Of a stretch of DNA of 64,000 nucleotides, positions 52,162 through 61,069 are shown piece after piece (positions within the stretch are counted from its first letter, which is position 1; each line of letters opens with the position of its first letter). The position numbers and the translations under genes were made by a program. Where the stretch lies: positions 248,001 through 312,000 of the forward strand of contig NZ_BJTC01000001.1 of assembly GCF_006829085.1 (NCBI RefSeq), read 5' to 3'. The notes below the pieces were generated by a model. The model was given only the letters and a program-made list of their open reading frames with translations. It was not told the DNA's origin and searched no databases. This DNA is from Chryseobacterium sp. ON_d1 (lineage in GTDB: Bacteria > Bacteroidota > Bacteroidia > Flavobacteriales > Weeksellaceae).

Positions 52162-52698
52162 TTAATGTGGAGTATTAAGTAGGTCATATACGATGATCTT
52201 AGATTTTTCGATCAGCTCATTAGACCTGTAAAGCTGGCTGGTAAGTATAGAGCTTTCAAAAAGAAGATAGATATGAGCCGAAGTAATATCATTCTGAATA
52301 TCCTCATTAAAGCCTTCTCTCAGTTTATTTTTATGATGACGGATGACCTTGTGGATTTCTTCTTTATCGGCAGGAATCTCAGACAGGATATTCAGAAAGC
52401 TGCATCCCCTGAAATCTTCTCTTTCATTCATATGAATCAGAAAATCAAAGGATTTCTGAAGTTTTTCCTGTAATGTTTTTGATTCTGATGTGAATTTTTC
52501 AAGTTCAGATACCCAATAATCGTACCTTCTGTTGAGGAATTCGATACAAAGATCATCTTTGGATTTAAAATGCTGGTAGAAACTTGCTTTTGATACATCG
52601 GCCTCATCAATAATCTGATTGATTCCCGTATTGTTATAACCCTGTCTATGGAAGAGTACCATTGCTGTGCTTAATATTCTTTCTCGGGGTTTGGGCAT
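52162..52698 (-). CDS. TetR/AcrR-family transcriptional regulator
   Basis: 178 residues. The N-terminal HTH reads RERILSTAMVLFHRQGYNNTGINQIIDEADVSKASFYQHFKSKDDLCIEFL, a full TetR signature. The C-terminal ligand domain is helical (MNEREDFRGCSFLNILSEIP, a segment common in this subgroup). It controls an unknown target; the nearest genes are the receptor-phytase operon downstream and the membrane protein gene 57 bases upstream on the same strand. The ligand cannot be inferred. Confidence 0.9.
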   Translation of the reverse strand: MPKPRERILSTAMVLFHRQGYNNTGINQIIDEADVSKASFYQHFKSKDDLCIEFLNRRYDYWVSELEKFTSESKTLQEKLQKSFDFLIHMNEREDFRGCSFLNILSEIPADKEEIHKVIRHHKNKLREGFNEDIQNDITSAHIYLLFESSILTSQLYRSNELIEKSKIIVYDLLNTPH

Positions 52699-52755
52699 GA
52701 TGTGAAATTTTTACAAAGGTAAGCAAAATATGAACAGACTTGTATGTATTGGTTT

Positions 52756-53469
52756 CTAAATGAATCCTCTGGCATAATAAAGCTGGACCACAAAAAAGAG
52801 GACTGTGAAAAACCATACCACATATGGGTGATAGCTGAAATTATTCTTCAGAATATAATGGAGCGCTTTGAATAGCTTAAAGACTCCAATAATTCCAATG
52901 ATAATAAAAACCAGAAAGACCAGAAAAAACAGATAATCTCTTGTTCCATATTCATTCACTTTACCAAGACGGTCCAGATAAGCTTCTACATTCAATGTTT
53001 GCCCCAGAAACATAGCTGAACTGATTAATATAAAAAAAGGAGTAGAGGTATAAACGGTTGTATAAATAAAAGAAAATAATAATGTTCGGAAAGTTACTGT
53101 ATTTACTTTCTCCCTTTTGTACCATAATAAAGCAACACTGAATATGACAGCAGTAATATTATTCATCAAAAATATAAAGAGTGCTTTTTCTACCATGCTT
53201 AATCCCTTAATCTTCGAAATAATATTGTGCTCACCGCTGTAATCCATTAAAAGCACAGAGACAATTACAGACGTATAAACAGAAAGCTTAATAGGAGACA
53301 GGTAGTCATGAAAACGTTCGGTTTCTTCTTTTTCCATTTCGTGTACAGAAAGATCGTAGCAGCGGCGGGGATCCTGAAACAACTTGAAAATGGTGACCGG
53401 AACCAATAGTATTTCAATAATGATCTGAAGGCATAGCTTCTCAAAGCTGTCTATCAACTTTTCAAACAT
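52756..53469 (-). CDS. Multi-pass membrane protein of unknown function
   Basis: 237 residues. An N-terminal amphipathic part of about 60 residues (with DPRRCYDLSVHEMEKEE) is followed by five hydrophobic segments: near 62-80, 95-118, 126-150, 182-205 and 215-233. The layout resembles Yip1-like or DUF3667-type proteins, but I cannot place the family firmly. There is no signal peptide. A strong terminator (53534-53584) lies between it and the upstream cupin gene, so it has its own promoter. Confidence 0.6.
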   Translation of the reverse strand: MFEKLIDSFEKLCLQIIIEILLVPVTIFKLFQDPRRCYDLSVHEMEKEETERFHDYLSPIKLSVYTSVIVSVLLMDYSGEHNIISKIKGLSMVEKALFIFLMNNITAVIFSVALLWYKREKVNTVTFRTLLFSFIYTTVYTSTPFFILISSAMFLGQTLNVEAYLDRLGKVNEYGTRDYLFFLVFLVFIIIGIIGVFKLFKALHYILKNNFSYHPYVVWFFTVLFFVVQLYYARGFI

Positions 53470-53533
53470 ATACGAAGTATTAAGGGAACATCTTATGCAA
53501 TTTAGTTAATTTTTACGTTATATTTTAAAAGGG

Positions 53534-53584
53534 AAATAAAAAAGAGTGGATGCTTGAATCAAAATCACCCACTCTTTTTTATTT
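53534..53584. terminator. Strong bidirectional terminator below the cupin gene
   Basis: The perfect 16-bp stem AAATAAAAAAGAGTGG/CCACTCTTTTTTATTT, with a 19-base loop and A/T tracts on both sides, lies 13 bases after the cupin stop codon on the minus strand. Confidence 0.92.
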
Positions 53585-53597
53585 AAAAGTTTTTTTA

Positions 53598-54479
53598 CTA
53601 TTTGGGAAGCCCTTTTTTCAAAGCAATATTGGCTTTTTCTACGGCTTTTCTTTCTTTCCAGTCCATATACCTCTTTTTGTAACGGCCTTTCATAAAGTTG
53701 TCAAAATTACGCTGAATGGCAAGATTCCAGAGAGAGTGAGCTTTTACCGCCCAGCTTTTATCCCATGCTCTCAGAGAAATAGAGAAAGATCCGTCCAGAT
53801 ATTTCATCCAGTGCCACCATCCGGTAGGCATGAATAAAGTATCTCCGTGTTCCAGAAAACACTCAATCCCTTCAATCCCATCCAGTGCCGGGAATTTTTC
53901 AAAATCAGGATTGGCGATATCATAATCTTCCAGTGCATAGGTAGCATAAGGAAGTTTATACAGACGTGTTTTCCATTTGTATTCAAACAGAAGAACGTGC
54001 TTTCTTCCATTGAAATGGGTATGGAAAATATGTGGCATATCAATATCATAATGAAGGAAAGTTACAGAACCTTTACCTCCGAAAAACATACTTGGATATT
54101 TATCTAAAAACCCCCCCATCAGATTCTTTGGCGGAACATAGTCTTCTAAAAGTTTTGGGGCAAATTTGATAGGATCAAAGAAAAATATTCTCAGGTCTGT
54201 AGGCTCCTTCTGAATAAGATCAACATATTCACTGAAAGGCATTTTTGTCGTTGGCGTATTGATAGGAGCTGCAGGATCTGCTTTCGAACTGTCGTAAAGG
54301 GGAACTATAACATCACCAACCACTTCTTTCATATACTCCATCGTCCATTTTTGATAAGCAGGCCACTTTCTTGCCATATTTCTGATTACCACTGGCTTAC
54401 ATGGCTTTAGATATTTTTCACGGAATTCTTCTTGTGAAATGTCATCTACAATATCAATCGGTTTAAGGCGTATTCCCAT
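53598..54479 (-). CDS. Cupin-like (JmjC/FIH-type) 2-oxoglutarate-dependent dioxygenase-fold protein
   Basis: 293 residues. The N-terminus has IDDISQEEFREKYLKPCKPVVIRNMARKWPA in its family form. The iron-binding facial triad is HYD (VTFLHYDIDMPHIFHTHFNGRK) and a later His in TGWWHWMKYLDG. A Lys in GRKHVLLF is the expected 2-oxoglutarate contact. Such proteins hydroxylate protein side chains or other small substrates. There are no membrane segments. It is monocistronic, ending at the terminator 53534-53584. Confidence 0.85.
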   Translation of the reverse strand: MGIRLKPIDIVDDISQEEFREKYLKPCKPVVIRNMARKWPAYQKWTMEYMKEVVGDVIVPLYDSSKADPAAPINTPTTKMPFSEYVDLIQKEPTDLRIFFFDPIKFAPKLLEDYVPPKNLMGGFLDKYPSMFFGGKGSVTFLHYDIDMPHIFHTHFNGRKHVLLFEYKWKTRLYKLPYATYALEDYDIANPDFEKFPALDGIEGIECFLEHGDTLFMPTGWWHWMKYLDGSFSISLRAWDKSWAVKAHSLWNLAIQRNFDNFMKGRYKKRYMDWKERKAVEKANIALKKGLPK

Positions 54480-54591
54480 TCGTTTAAATTATTAAGCTAA
54501 AGTATTAAATATTTACGATAATAAATGAAAATAATTGAAATTATTTGGAACTATTATAAATAGAATTAAAAAATAAAATAATCTGCCGGTT

Positions 54592-54619
54592 TTGATAAAT
54601 AATTAAAAAGGTATATTTG
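54592..54619 (+). promoter_or_regulatory. Promoter of the HExxH metalloprotease gene
   Basis: TTG at 54592-54594, a 17-base spacer, then TATATTTG at 54612-54619 is an exact consensus match, about 80 bases before the ATG at 54700. Confidence 0.8.
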
Positions 54620-54699
54620 TATTTCATAAATAAGAATATCTTTTGATGGGTATTAAGATATACCATTGGAAAACTATACCTGTTAATATTAAAATAACC

Positions 54700-56001
54700 A
54701 TGAAACGCATTTCAACAATCATTCTTTCACTTGTATTTGCAAGTGCTTTCTCACAGAAATCAGCAAAAATTTTTACTTCAGATATTGACAATTTTTGGGT
54801 AGCCTATGACAGCATTCAAAAAACAAACGATCATACCCAAAAACTTGCTCTGATTAAGAAACTCTATACAGACAAAGGAACACCAGGTCTGAAAGCCTTT
54901 ATGAAAGCCAGGGATTATAATGATACGGTGTTTGTAAACATCATTGAAAAGTATCCTAAATTCTTGAACTCAATCAGACCCAACACTCTGACGATAAAAA
55001 CCAAAACAAATGAACTGGAAGCCAGTATTATCAAGCTGAAGGAGATCTATCCGGACCTTAAAGAAGCCGAAATGTATTTTACGATAGGCGGGCTTAATTC
55101 AGGAGGAACGGTGAGTGGAAAAATGGTGCTGGTAGGAGCCGAACTTGCTACAGGGCTTCCTTCTACAGATATTTCAGAATTAAAAGATGAATGGCTGAAA
55201 AGTGTTTTTGCAATGCAGTCTCTGGATAATATCGTCTCTTTAAATGTTCATGAATATATCCATACCCAGCAGACCGGGGACCGCAGAAGGGTTTTAAGCC
55301 AATCTATCAAAGAAGGTGCCTGTGATCTGATGGCCGAGCTGGTCATGAATAAGCCTTTGGAAAGGAAGTATCTTTCTTACGGAGCAGCGCATACAGCTGA
55401 GGTGAAAAACCTGTTTAAAAAAGAAATGTTCACCGGAAATTTCACAAACTGGCTTTATAATGGAAGACAGAAAGGAGAAAGTGCTGATCTTGGCTATTAT
55501 ATAGGATATGAGATCTGTAAATCCTACTACCGGAATGCCAAAGATAAAAAAAAGGCAGTTAAAGATATTATTGAACTTAATTATAATAATGATAAAGCTG
55601 TTGAAGATTTCCTTACCAGATCAAAGTTTTTTACTGAAAAAATAGATAAGCAAAAATTGATCAGTGAATATGAAAAAAACTTACCCTATGTTGTAAAAAC
55701 CGACCCTGCAAACGGGACAGTGAATGTAAATGCAGATATAAAAGAAATAAGAATTACTTTCTCAAAAGAAATGGTGCCGGGAAATTATTCATTCAATCTT
55801 TCCGATAAAGGAAAAGAATATATGCCGATCACCAAAGTTATCGGAATGGAAAATGGTGATAAAACTTTGGTTCTGGGAGTAGATCTGAAACCAGGTAAAG
55901 AGTATGAGTTTGTCATTACGAATAAAAGTTTTGCTTCTAAAGACGGTTACCCTTTGAAAGATGAAAACCTTCTTATAAAATTTAAAACGGGGAATAAATA
56001 A
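54700..56001 (+). CDS. Secreted HExxH zinc metalloprotease with C-terminal Ig-like (Big_5) domain
   Basis: The ATG at 54700 starts a signal peptide (MKRISTIILSLVFASAFSQ); an ATG 19 codons earlier is less likely. 433 residues. The catalytic motif HEYIHTQQ has His184, Glu185 and His188, and a gluzincin-style third ligand Glu205 is expected in KEGACDLMAELV, 17 residues on. That arrangement recalls DUF2268-type peptidases. The C-terminal 105 residues form an Ig-like domain of the SbsA/Big_5 kind (VVKTDPANGTVNVNADIKEIRITFSKEMVPG). There is no T9SS tail, so a periplasmic location is likely. The substrate is unknown. Confidence 0.78.
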   Translation: MKRISTIILSLVFASAFSQKSAKIFTSDIDNFWVAYDSIQKTNDHTQKLALIKKLYTDKGTPGLKAFMKARDYNDTVFVNIIEKYPKFLNSIRPNTLTIKTKTNELEASIIKLKEIYPDLKEAEMYFTIGGLNSGGTVSGKMVLVGAELATGLPSTDISELKDEWLKSVFAMQSLDNIVSLNVHEYIHTQQTGDRRRVLSQSIKEGACDLMAELVMNKPLERKYLSYGAAHTAEVKNLFKKEMFTGNFTNWLYNGRQKGESADLGYYIGYEICKSYYRNAKDKKKAVKDIIELNYNNDKAVEDFLTRSKFFTEKIDKQKLISEYEKNLPYVVKTDPANGTVNVNADIKEIRITFSKEMVPGNYSFNLSDKGKEYMPITKVIGMENGDKTLVLGVDLKPGKEYEFVITNKSFASKDGYPLKDENLLIKFKTGNK

Positions 56002-56012
56002 TTTGGTGATCA

Positions 56013-56297
56013 ATGAATGAAAACCAACTTTTATATACAGTTTCAATAGTCTGTTTTTTATTTATGATCATATCCTTCAGACACAATTGGAAGCTTGGCA
56101 GTGTCAATATGATATTATTTTGTTTATACAATTCAATATTATACTATCATTTTATATATGACAGCAATGGAGGAGCCAGGCTTGTATGGTGGTTTTTTCT
56201 GCTTGTTGTGTCTGGAGTCCATATGCTTGTGCTTCTGATTTATTTTGTCGCAATAACTATTATAAAGGACAGTCGCAAAAATCAGGATCAGAAGTAA
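56013..56297 (+). CDS. Small membrane protein of unknown function
   Basis: 94 residues. Three hydrophobic segments are visible: LLYTVSIVCFLFMIISF, VNMILFCLYNSILYYHF and WWFFLLVVSGVHMLVLLIYFVAITII, with a Lys/Asp-rich C-terminus. There are no recognisable motifs. It starts 11 bases after the metalloprotease stop and is probably cotranscribed with it. The next small membrane protein gene follows after 47 bases. Confidence 0.55.
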   Translation: MNENQLLYTVSIVCFLFMIISFRHNWKLGSVNMILFCLYNSILYYHFIYDSNGGARLVWWFFLLVVSGVHMLVLLIYFVAITIIKDSRKNQDQK

Positions 56298-56344
56298 GCA
56301 TTATTCCAGAAAAATCTAGAGTAACCATGTATGGATGGGTCAGT

Positions 56345-56581
56345 ATGAAAAAAAATATTTTAAAAACATTTGTTGTAAACATTCTTATATTATCTCTTAT
56401 AGTCTATATTCTGGGGCTTACTGATTCGGCTTTCCAACAGGTATATCCATCGGATAATGTTGTGTCTTATCCGATCAATTCCCTGAAATACTTTATTCTA
56501 TGGGTTTTACCATACTGGTGGTTAATGATCATAATTGGGGCGGTATTGCTGACTTTTATATACAGTATCTTAAGAAAATAA
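56345..56581 (+). CDS. Small two-helix membrane protein of unknown function
   Basis: The ATG at 56345 (MKKNILKTF) is preferred; the frame is open further upstream but overlaps the previous gene and is Cys-rich and unlike protein there. 78 residues, with two hydrophobic segments (VNILILSLIVYILGL and YWWLMIIIGAVLLTFIYSI) joined by a Pro-containing loop. No family is recognised. It may belong to the metalloprotease unit. Confidence 0.5.
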   Translation: MKKNILKTFVVNILILSLIVYILGLTDSAFQQVYPSDNVVSYPINSLKYFILWVLPYWWLMIIIGAVLLTFIYSILRK

Positions 56582-56638
56582 TATTAATAGCCTGAAACAA
56601 ATTTATTCTAAGTTATTTATGTTATATTGCCTTTAAAA

Positions 56639-57772
56639 CTATTTTTTTCTGAAAAGCAGCATAATCAGAGCAGGAACAAGACCTAGGATGCCTGACCACA
56701 TTATATTTTCTATACCATAATGAACAATCCAGACTCCTCCAAACAGCGTTCCGGCTGTAACAGCAAAATTTCCGCAGGAAGTAAAAATACTGTTGATGAA
56801 CTCAGAGGTTTCTGATGCAGATGATGTTACATTGATATTACTGATCAGAAATCCTCCGGAATGAACCAGACCCCAACATCCTGTAATCAAAATCGCAGGT
56901 GCAAAATCGCTGCCGTAATGCCCCATCAGGAGATGAATACCTGATAATAAAATTAAAAAAAGAAGAGTCGTCTTAAACGGAAATCTGCTCATATATTTTC
57001 CGGCAATTTTATTTCCGGCAATGCCTGCCGTTCCGAACAGGAAAAGCATCATACTGATTTGTTTTCCATCCATTTTGGTGACATTCTTTAAAAAATCTGC
57101 CATATAGCCGTAGCTTGAGTACATTGCTGCAATGGTAAAGAATGCAAGAAAGAGCCCATTCCATAGATTTTTATTCAGGAATATTCTGTTTGGAAACTTA
57201 TTTAATGATATGCCTGTATTTTGAAGAGATGGCAAATAAAACCATACTCCGGCAAGAGCAATTCCATTAATGAAAGCGGTAAGTAAAAAAGAAGATTGCC
57301 AGGAAAAAAGATCAGACATAAAAGCGGCTAATGGAACTCCCAGAACAGTTGCTGAGGTAAGCCCGGAAAAAATGATGCTTACAGCTCTGGATTTTTGCGC
57401 AGGATCTGAGGTTTGTCCGGCAACAGATAAAGCAATGGACCAGTATACAGGATGGAAAAATGCAGGCATCATTCTGATACCAAGAAGCAGATAAAAATTA
57501 GTTATAAAGGCAGACAGGATATTGGCTGCCACAAAAACCGATAAAGAAAGGATCAATAAGTTTTTCCTTTTGAAAGAAGACAATACAAGAAGCATAAATG
57601 GCCCAAAAACAGCAACGATCAAGGCAAAAGCACTCAACAGCCACCCCGCTTTTTCAATGGAGATTCGGAATGAGGAAGCGAGTTCCGGCAATACTCCTAT
57701 CACTCCGAATTCTGTAGTGGTGATTCCGAAAACACCCAGTGCCAGCACATAAAGATTTCTATTCATTTTCAT
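56639..57772 (-). CDS. Major facilitator superfamily (MFS) transporter
   Basis: 377 residues with about 12 transmembrane helices. It opens with LALGVFGITTTEFGVIGVLPELASSF, as in sugar-efflux/drug:H+ antiporter types (the AraJ/YdhP-like group), and carries a DUF-free canonical loop after helix 2 (LSSFKRKNLLILSL) and SVAGQTSDPAQKSRAVSIIFSG in helix 5. It is an inner-membrane exporter; the substrate is not evident. It is divergent from an HxlR-type regulator gene across a 102-base gap with repeated motifs, so that regulator is its likely controller. Confidence 0.88.
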   Translation of the reverse strand: MKMNRNLYVLALGVFGITTTEFGVIGVLPELASSFRISIEKAGWLLSAFALIVAVFGPFMLLVLSSFKRKNLLILSLSVFVAANILSAFITNFYLLLGIRMMPAFFHPVYWSIALSVAGQTSDPAQKSRAVSIIFSGLTSATVLGVPLAAFMSDLFSWQSSFLLTAFINGIALAGVWFYLPSLQNTGISLNKFPNRIFLNKNLWNGLFLAFFTIAAMYSSYGYMADFLKNVTKMDGKQISMMLFLFGTAGIAGNKIAGKYMSRFPFKTTLLFLILLSGIHLLMGHYGSDFAPAILITGCWGLVHSGGFLISNINVTSSASETSEFINSIFTSCGNFAVTAGTLFGGVWIVHYGIENIMWSGILGLVPALIMLLFRKK

Positions 57773-57798
57773 TATTTTTTTGCAAATTTGCAGAATAG

Positions 57799-57853
57799 AC
57801 TTTCAAAAAATGATATACTTACCTTTTGGTTCTATACTTACTTTTTTGAAAGT
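57799..57853. promoter_or_regulatory. Candidate HxlR operator between the MFS and HxlR genes
   Basis: A 12-bp inverted repeat (ACTTTCAAAAAA at 57799-57810, TTTTTTGAAAGT at 57842-57853) surrounds two direct copies of TATACTTAC (57814-57822 and 57833-57841, 19 bases apart). The arrangement lies wholly in the divergent intergenic gap. Repressor binding by the HxlR protein is inferred. Confidence 0.55.
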
Positions 57854-57874
57854 TCAATTAAAAATAAGATTGCC

Positions 57875-58231
57875 ATGCCTCAGTTTTTCCATGATAAAAG
57901 ATTATATTATACTCCTATTGAATTCGCATTAAGCCATATCGGCGGAACCTGGAAAATGCCGATTCTGTGGAGGTTGCAGGAAAAGCCACTCCGTTTCAGC
58001 GAGCTGAAAAAGGATATTCCCCATATTACAGATAAGATGCTGACCAGCCAGCTGCGTGAACTGGAAGCAAAAGGTATGGTTTATCGTGAAGTATTTCCCG
58101 TAGTTCCTCCGAAAGTAGAGTACAGCCTTACAGAGAAGGGGAAGAGAGCCATTCCGGTTATTGAAACCATTATGAGTTTCGGATATGAGCTGATCAGAGA
58201 GGAAGGAATTATCTTTCCGCCGAAAGAATAA
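57875..58231 (+). CDS. HxlR-family transcriptional regulator
   Basis: The ATG at 57875 (MPQFFHDKRLYYTPIEFALS) is used; the longer frame begins at a TTG inside the operator region. 118 residues. The winged HTH of the family is clear: IEFALSHIGGTWKMPILWRLQEKPLRFSELKKDIPHITDKMLTSQLRELEAKGMV, then EYSLTEKGKRAIPVI. HxlR proteins respond to aldehydes, quinones or redox change. It is divergent from the MFS transporter gene and 65 bases before the LLM oxidoreductase gene (a terminator lies between them). Confidence 0.92.
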   Translation: MPQFFHDKRLYYTPIEFALSHIGGTWKMPILWRLQEKPLRFSELKKDIPHITDKMLTSQLRELEAKGMVYREVFPVVPPKVEYSLTEKGKRAIPVIETIMSFGYELIREEGIIFPPKE

Positions 58232-58242
58232 TAAATAAGTAT

Positions 58243-58267
58243 TTCTCTATCAGATAGAGCTTTTTTT
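58243..58267 (+). terminator. Terminator after the HxlR gene
   Basis: CTCTAT/ATAGAG with a 3-base loop is followed by seven T (58261-58267). Confidence 0.6.
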
Positions 58268-58296
58268 ATAACTTCACCATAAATTCATTTGATACT

Positions 58297-59292
58297 ATGA
58301 AGTTGAAATTAGGGATATTAGATCAGTCACCTACAACAATGGGAGATCATGCCGCATCTGCCTTGAAAAATAGCCTTAATCTTGCAGTATTGGCTGAAGA
58401 AACGGGGTTTCATAGCATTATGTATTCCGAACATCATGGAGTAGAGGCCTATGGAAGTTCCAGTCCTGAAATTCTGGCAGCAGTTGTCCTCAGTAAAACA
58501 AACCGTATCAAAGTAGGAACAGCAGGTATCATGATGAGAAACTATTCTGCCTATAAAATTGCAGAATGGGCCAAAATGCTGTCAACTCTATATCCCAAGC
58601 GTTTTATTCTGGGTTTGGGAAAAGCACCGGGAGGGCTAAAAGATGCTGTAATGGCTCTCAATAACAACAGGCCTGTGATTTTATCCAATATGGAGACTAA
58701 ACTGGAAGAGATTATCCAATACATCAGAGATGAAGAAGGTCTGTATGACGGGCTTATTGCCCAGCCCGCCCATGTAGACCATATCCCTGAAATCATGTGG
58801 CTGGGGTCAGGAATGACTTCTGCCATGGAAGCTGCAAAGCATGGGATTGGATATTCGTTCGCTGCTTTTATGAACAATGAAGGTGGGATGGAAAATACCG
58901 ATGCTTATCTCAGAGAATTTGACAGAATAAAGTATTTTCCACAGCCTTCCTTACAGGTAGCAGTGGCTGTATCAGTAGCAGATACAACTGAAGCAGCCAG
59001 AAGAAATGCTTATGGAATGGCTTATCAGTTTTTGCAGTCCCGGCAATTGGCAAGTCCCAATGCTGTTCTTTCTCCTGAAGCTGTGGAACAGAAGATTTTG
59101 GGAACAAAAGATGAAGAAGAGTTCTTTACTGTTTTAGACCGGATTATTACAGAAACACCGTCATCTGTCAGTCAGAGGCTAGATCAGGTTTCAGAAAAGT
59201 ACAATACGGATGATCTTCTGATATTGTGCAATATGCACCGGGAAGAGGACCGGATTAACACCTATAAAAGTATCATTAGAAATAATAAATAG
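58297..59292 (+). CDS. LLM-class (luciferase-like) flavin-dependent oxidoreductase
   Basis: 331 residues. The fold opens LKLGILDQSP, then LAEETGFHSIMYSEHHGVEAYGSSSPEILAAV with the SEHH segment typical of the MsnO8/bacterial luciferase-like group, then KVGTAGIMMRNYSAYKIAEWAKML and RFILGLGKAPGG. The enzyme uses reduced FMN and oxygen (or F420 in some groups, unlikely here). The substrate is unknown. It comes after the HxlR gene, which is followed by a terminator, so it probably has its own promoter. Confidence 0.9.
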   Translation: MKLKLGILDQSPTTMGDHAASALKNSLNLAVLAEETGFHSIMYSEHHGVEAYGSSSPEILAAVVLSKTNRIKVGTAGIMMRNYSAYKIAEWAKMLSTLYPKRFILGLGKAPGGLKDAVMALNNNRPVILSNMETKLEEIIQYIRDEEGLYDGLIAQPAHVDHIPEIMWLGSGMTSAMEAAKHGIGYSFAAFMNNEGGMENTDAYLREFDRIKYFPQPSLQVAVAVSVADTTEAARRNAYGMAYQFLQSRQLASPNAVLSPEAVEQKILGTKDEEEFFTVLDRIITETPSSVSQRLDQVSEKYNTDDLLILCNMHREEDRINTYKSIIRNNK

Positions 59293-59352
59293 TATCTACA
59301 GTGTAAAATTTCTGTTGTGCTGTGTGGTTGTTTTTTAATATAATCCAAATCT

Positions 59353-59904
59353 ATGAAGCAGAATATGTCAGCATTATATATTATTACCGGGGGCCCGGGA
59401 GCGGGAAAGACAACCTTACTGGATGAATTAAACCATCAGGGATTGATAACAGTCCCGGAAGAAGGAAGGAGAGTCATTAAGGAGCAGATGGGCTCCGGTG
59501 GTGAAGGGCTTCCGTGGCTCAACAAAGAACTTTTTGCAGAACTGATGTTTGAAGAATCTGTAAAAACCTATCAGAAAATAAGTCAGGCAGTTCATACAAA
59601 ACCTGTTTTCTTTGACCGTGGAATATTGGATACACTTGGTTATATGAGACTTGAAAATATTCCCGTTCCGGCATCAATGGCATCAAAAGCTGGGGATATG
59701 GTTTATCAGAACAATATTTTCATTCTTCCACCGTGGAAAGAAATCTACGAAAATGATGCTGAAAGAAAACAGACCTTTGAAAAAGCAGGAGAAACCTTTG
59801 AATGCATGAAAGAAATTTATCAGGAATACGGCTATACTATCATAGAAGTTCCGAAGCTTCCGGTACAAGACAGAGTAAACTTTATTCTTGGTAAAATCAT
59901 ATAG
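59353..59904 (+). CDS. AAA family ATPase (AAA_28-type P-loop NTPase)
   Basis: 183 residues. The P-loop YIITGGPGAGKTTLLDEL lies near 8-25, with the segment LITVPEEGRRVIKEQMGSGGEGLPW, then FFDRGILDTLGYMRLENIPVP holding the Walker-B-like Asp, and INNNIFILPPWKEIY in its family form. It resembles nucleoside/NTP kinases of the AAA_28 group; the substrate is unknown. It is cytoplasmic. It lies 60 bases after the LLM gene and 33 before the DUF6624 gene. Confidence 0.85.
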   Translation: MKQNMSALYIITGGPGAGKTTLLDELNHQGLITVPEEGRRVIKEQMGSGGEGLPWLNKELFAELMFEESVKTYQKISQAVHTKPVFFDRGILDTLGYMRLENIPVPASMASKAGDMVYQNNIFILPPWKEIYENDAERKQTFEKAGETFECMKEIYQEYGYTIIEVPKLPVQDRVNFILGKII

Positions 59905-59937
59905 AGAATATTCAAACTCATCATTTATCTATCACCA

Positions 59938-60516
59938 ATGATCATTTATACTATGAATTATCTTCCTTTTGAAAAAGAACTGATTGATCTGGCTGACAAA
60001 GATCTGGTAGTCAGAGAAAAACTGTTAACAACCGGAGAGCTTTATGGAGGCTATCATCCTGAAATGGAAAAAATCCATAAGGCCAATGCAGTGCGGCTAA
60101 GGGAAATCATCGCTGAAATTGGTTATCCTACCATCTCAAAAGTAGGAGAAAAGGCAAATGATGCTGCCTGGCTGATTATTCAGCATGCCATCAGCGAACC
60201 TGAATTTATGAAAGCATGTTATGCCATGATGGAAGAGAATTATCCTGATATCAGCCCTGTTCACAAAGCTTATTTATACGACCGTATCCAGGTTTTTCAG
60301 AGCAAGCCCCAAAGATATGGGACACAGTTAACCGCCGATGGAACCATTTATCCTGTAGAAAAGAAAGAAAACTTAAACAAAATGCGTGAAACAGTAAGCC
60401 TGCCGGCATTATCCATGACAGATATCAATAAAATTCCGGAACCTGAAGACATTCCGGAAATTGACAGCAAAGATGTTGAATATACGGTTTGGAGAAAAAA
60501 AGTGGGATGGATTTAA
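59938..60516 (+). CDS. DUF6624 domain protein
   Basis: 192 residues (an ATG five codons later is also possible). The middle holds GEKANDAAWLIIQHAISEPEFMKACYAMM, which I associate with DUF6624, then YLYDRIQVFQSKPQRYGTQLTADGTIYPVEKKENLNKMRET, where the RYGTQ motif is conserved in that family. No catalytic function is known. There is no signal peptide. It is in tandem with the AAA ATPase gene 33 bases upstream. Confidence 0.75.
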   Translation: MIIYTMNYLPFEKELIDLADKDLVVREKLLTTGELYGGYHPEMEKIHKANAVRLREIIAEIGYPTISKVGEKANDAAWLIIQHAISEPEFMKACYAMMEENYPDISPVHKAYLYDRIQVFQSKPQRYGTQLTADGTIYPVEKKENLNKMRETVSLPALSMTDINKIPEPEDIPEIDSKDVEYTVWRKKVGWI

Positions 60517-60577
60517 TTAAAAGATGTTCAATGAAAAACACTTCAATTGTCACAACTTCCAGTCCCAATCTTCCATC

Positions 60578-60922
60578 TTATTGATTCACCTTCAAAACTT
60601 CACGGACCTCAATATTTCCTCCGATTTTAAAAATGGGATTTTCCTTCGCCATTTCGACGGCTTCCTCAATAGATTCAGCCCTTACAATAATATATCCGCT
60701 GATGAACTCTTTAATTTCAGTATAGGGGCCATCCGTTACAATATGGTCAGGTTTTACGGTTTTAGCTTTTCCCGGAGCAGGTAATAAAGTATTTCCCTTA
60801 TCCACCAGTTTATTTTGAGCAGCAATATTTTCCAGCCATATCATACGTTCCCGGATCTGTTCCGAAGTAGGTTTAAAATCAGAAATATCTTTCAGTCTGA
60901 AGATCAATGCAAATTCTTTCAT
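60578..60922 (-). CDS. YciI-family (DGPF/YCII-related) protein
   Basis: 114 residues. The segments VTDGPYTEIKEFISGYIIVRAESIEEAVEMAKENPIF are the DGPY variant of the DGPF signature and the following helix. The N-terminal part with EQIRERMIWLENIAAQNKLVDKG also fits the family. The ferredoxin-like dimeric fold is known, but the function is not; such proteins are often encoded with ECF factors. It is convergent with the DUF6624 gene. Confidence 0.88.
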   Translation of the reverse strand: MKEFALIFRLKDISDFKPTSEQIRERMIWLENIAAQNKLVDKGNTLLPAPGKAKTVKPDHIVTDGPYTEIKEFISGYIIVRAESIEEAVEMAKENPIFKIGGNIEVREVLKVNQ

Positions 60923-61069
60923 AAAACTATATTCTTTTTTATATAACGACTAAGGGAGAGGAATGGAGACGATCTTTTTAATATTTTTAAAACCACCTTT
61001 TACCTGTTGAAATATCTGTGTCCAAAAATTATAATCGGATTCAGTATTTATCAGGATTTAAATCATTCT

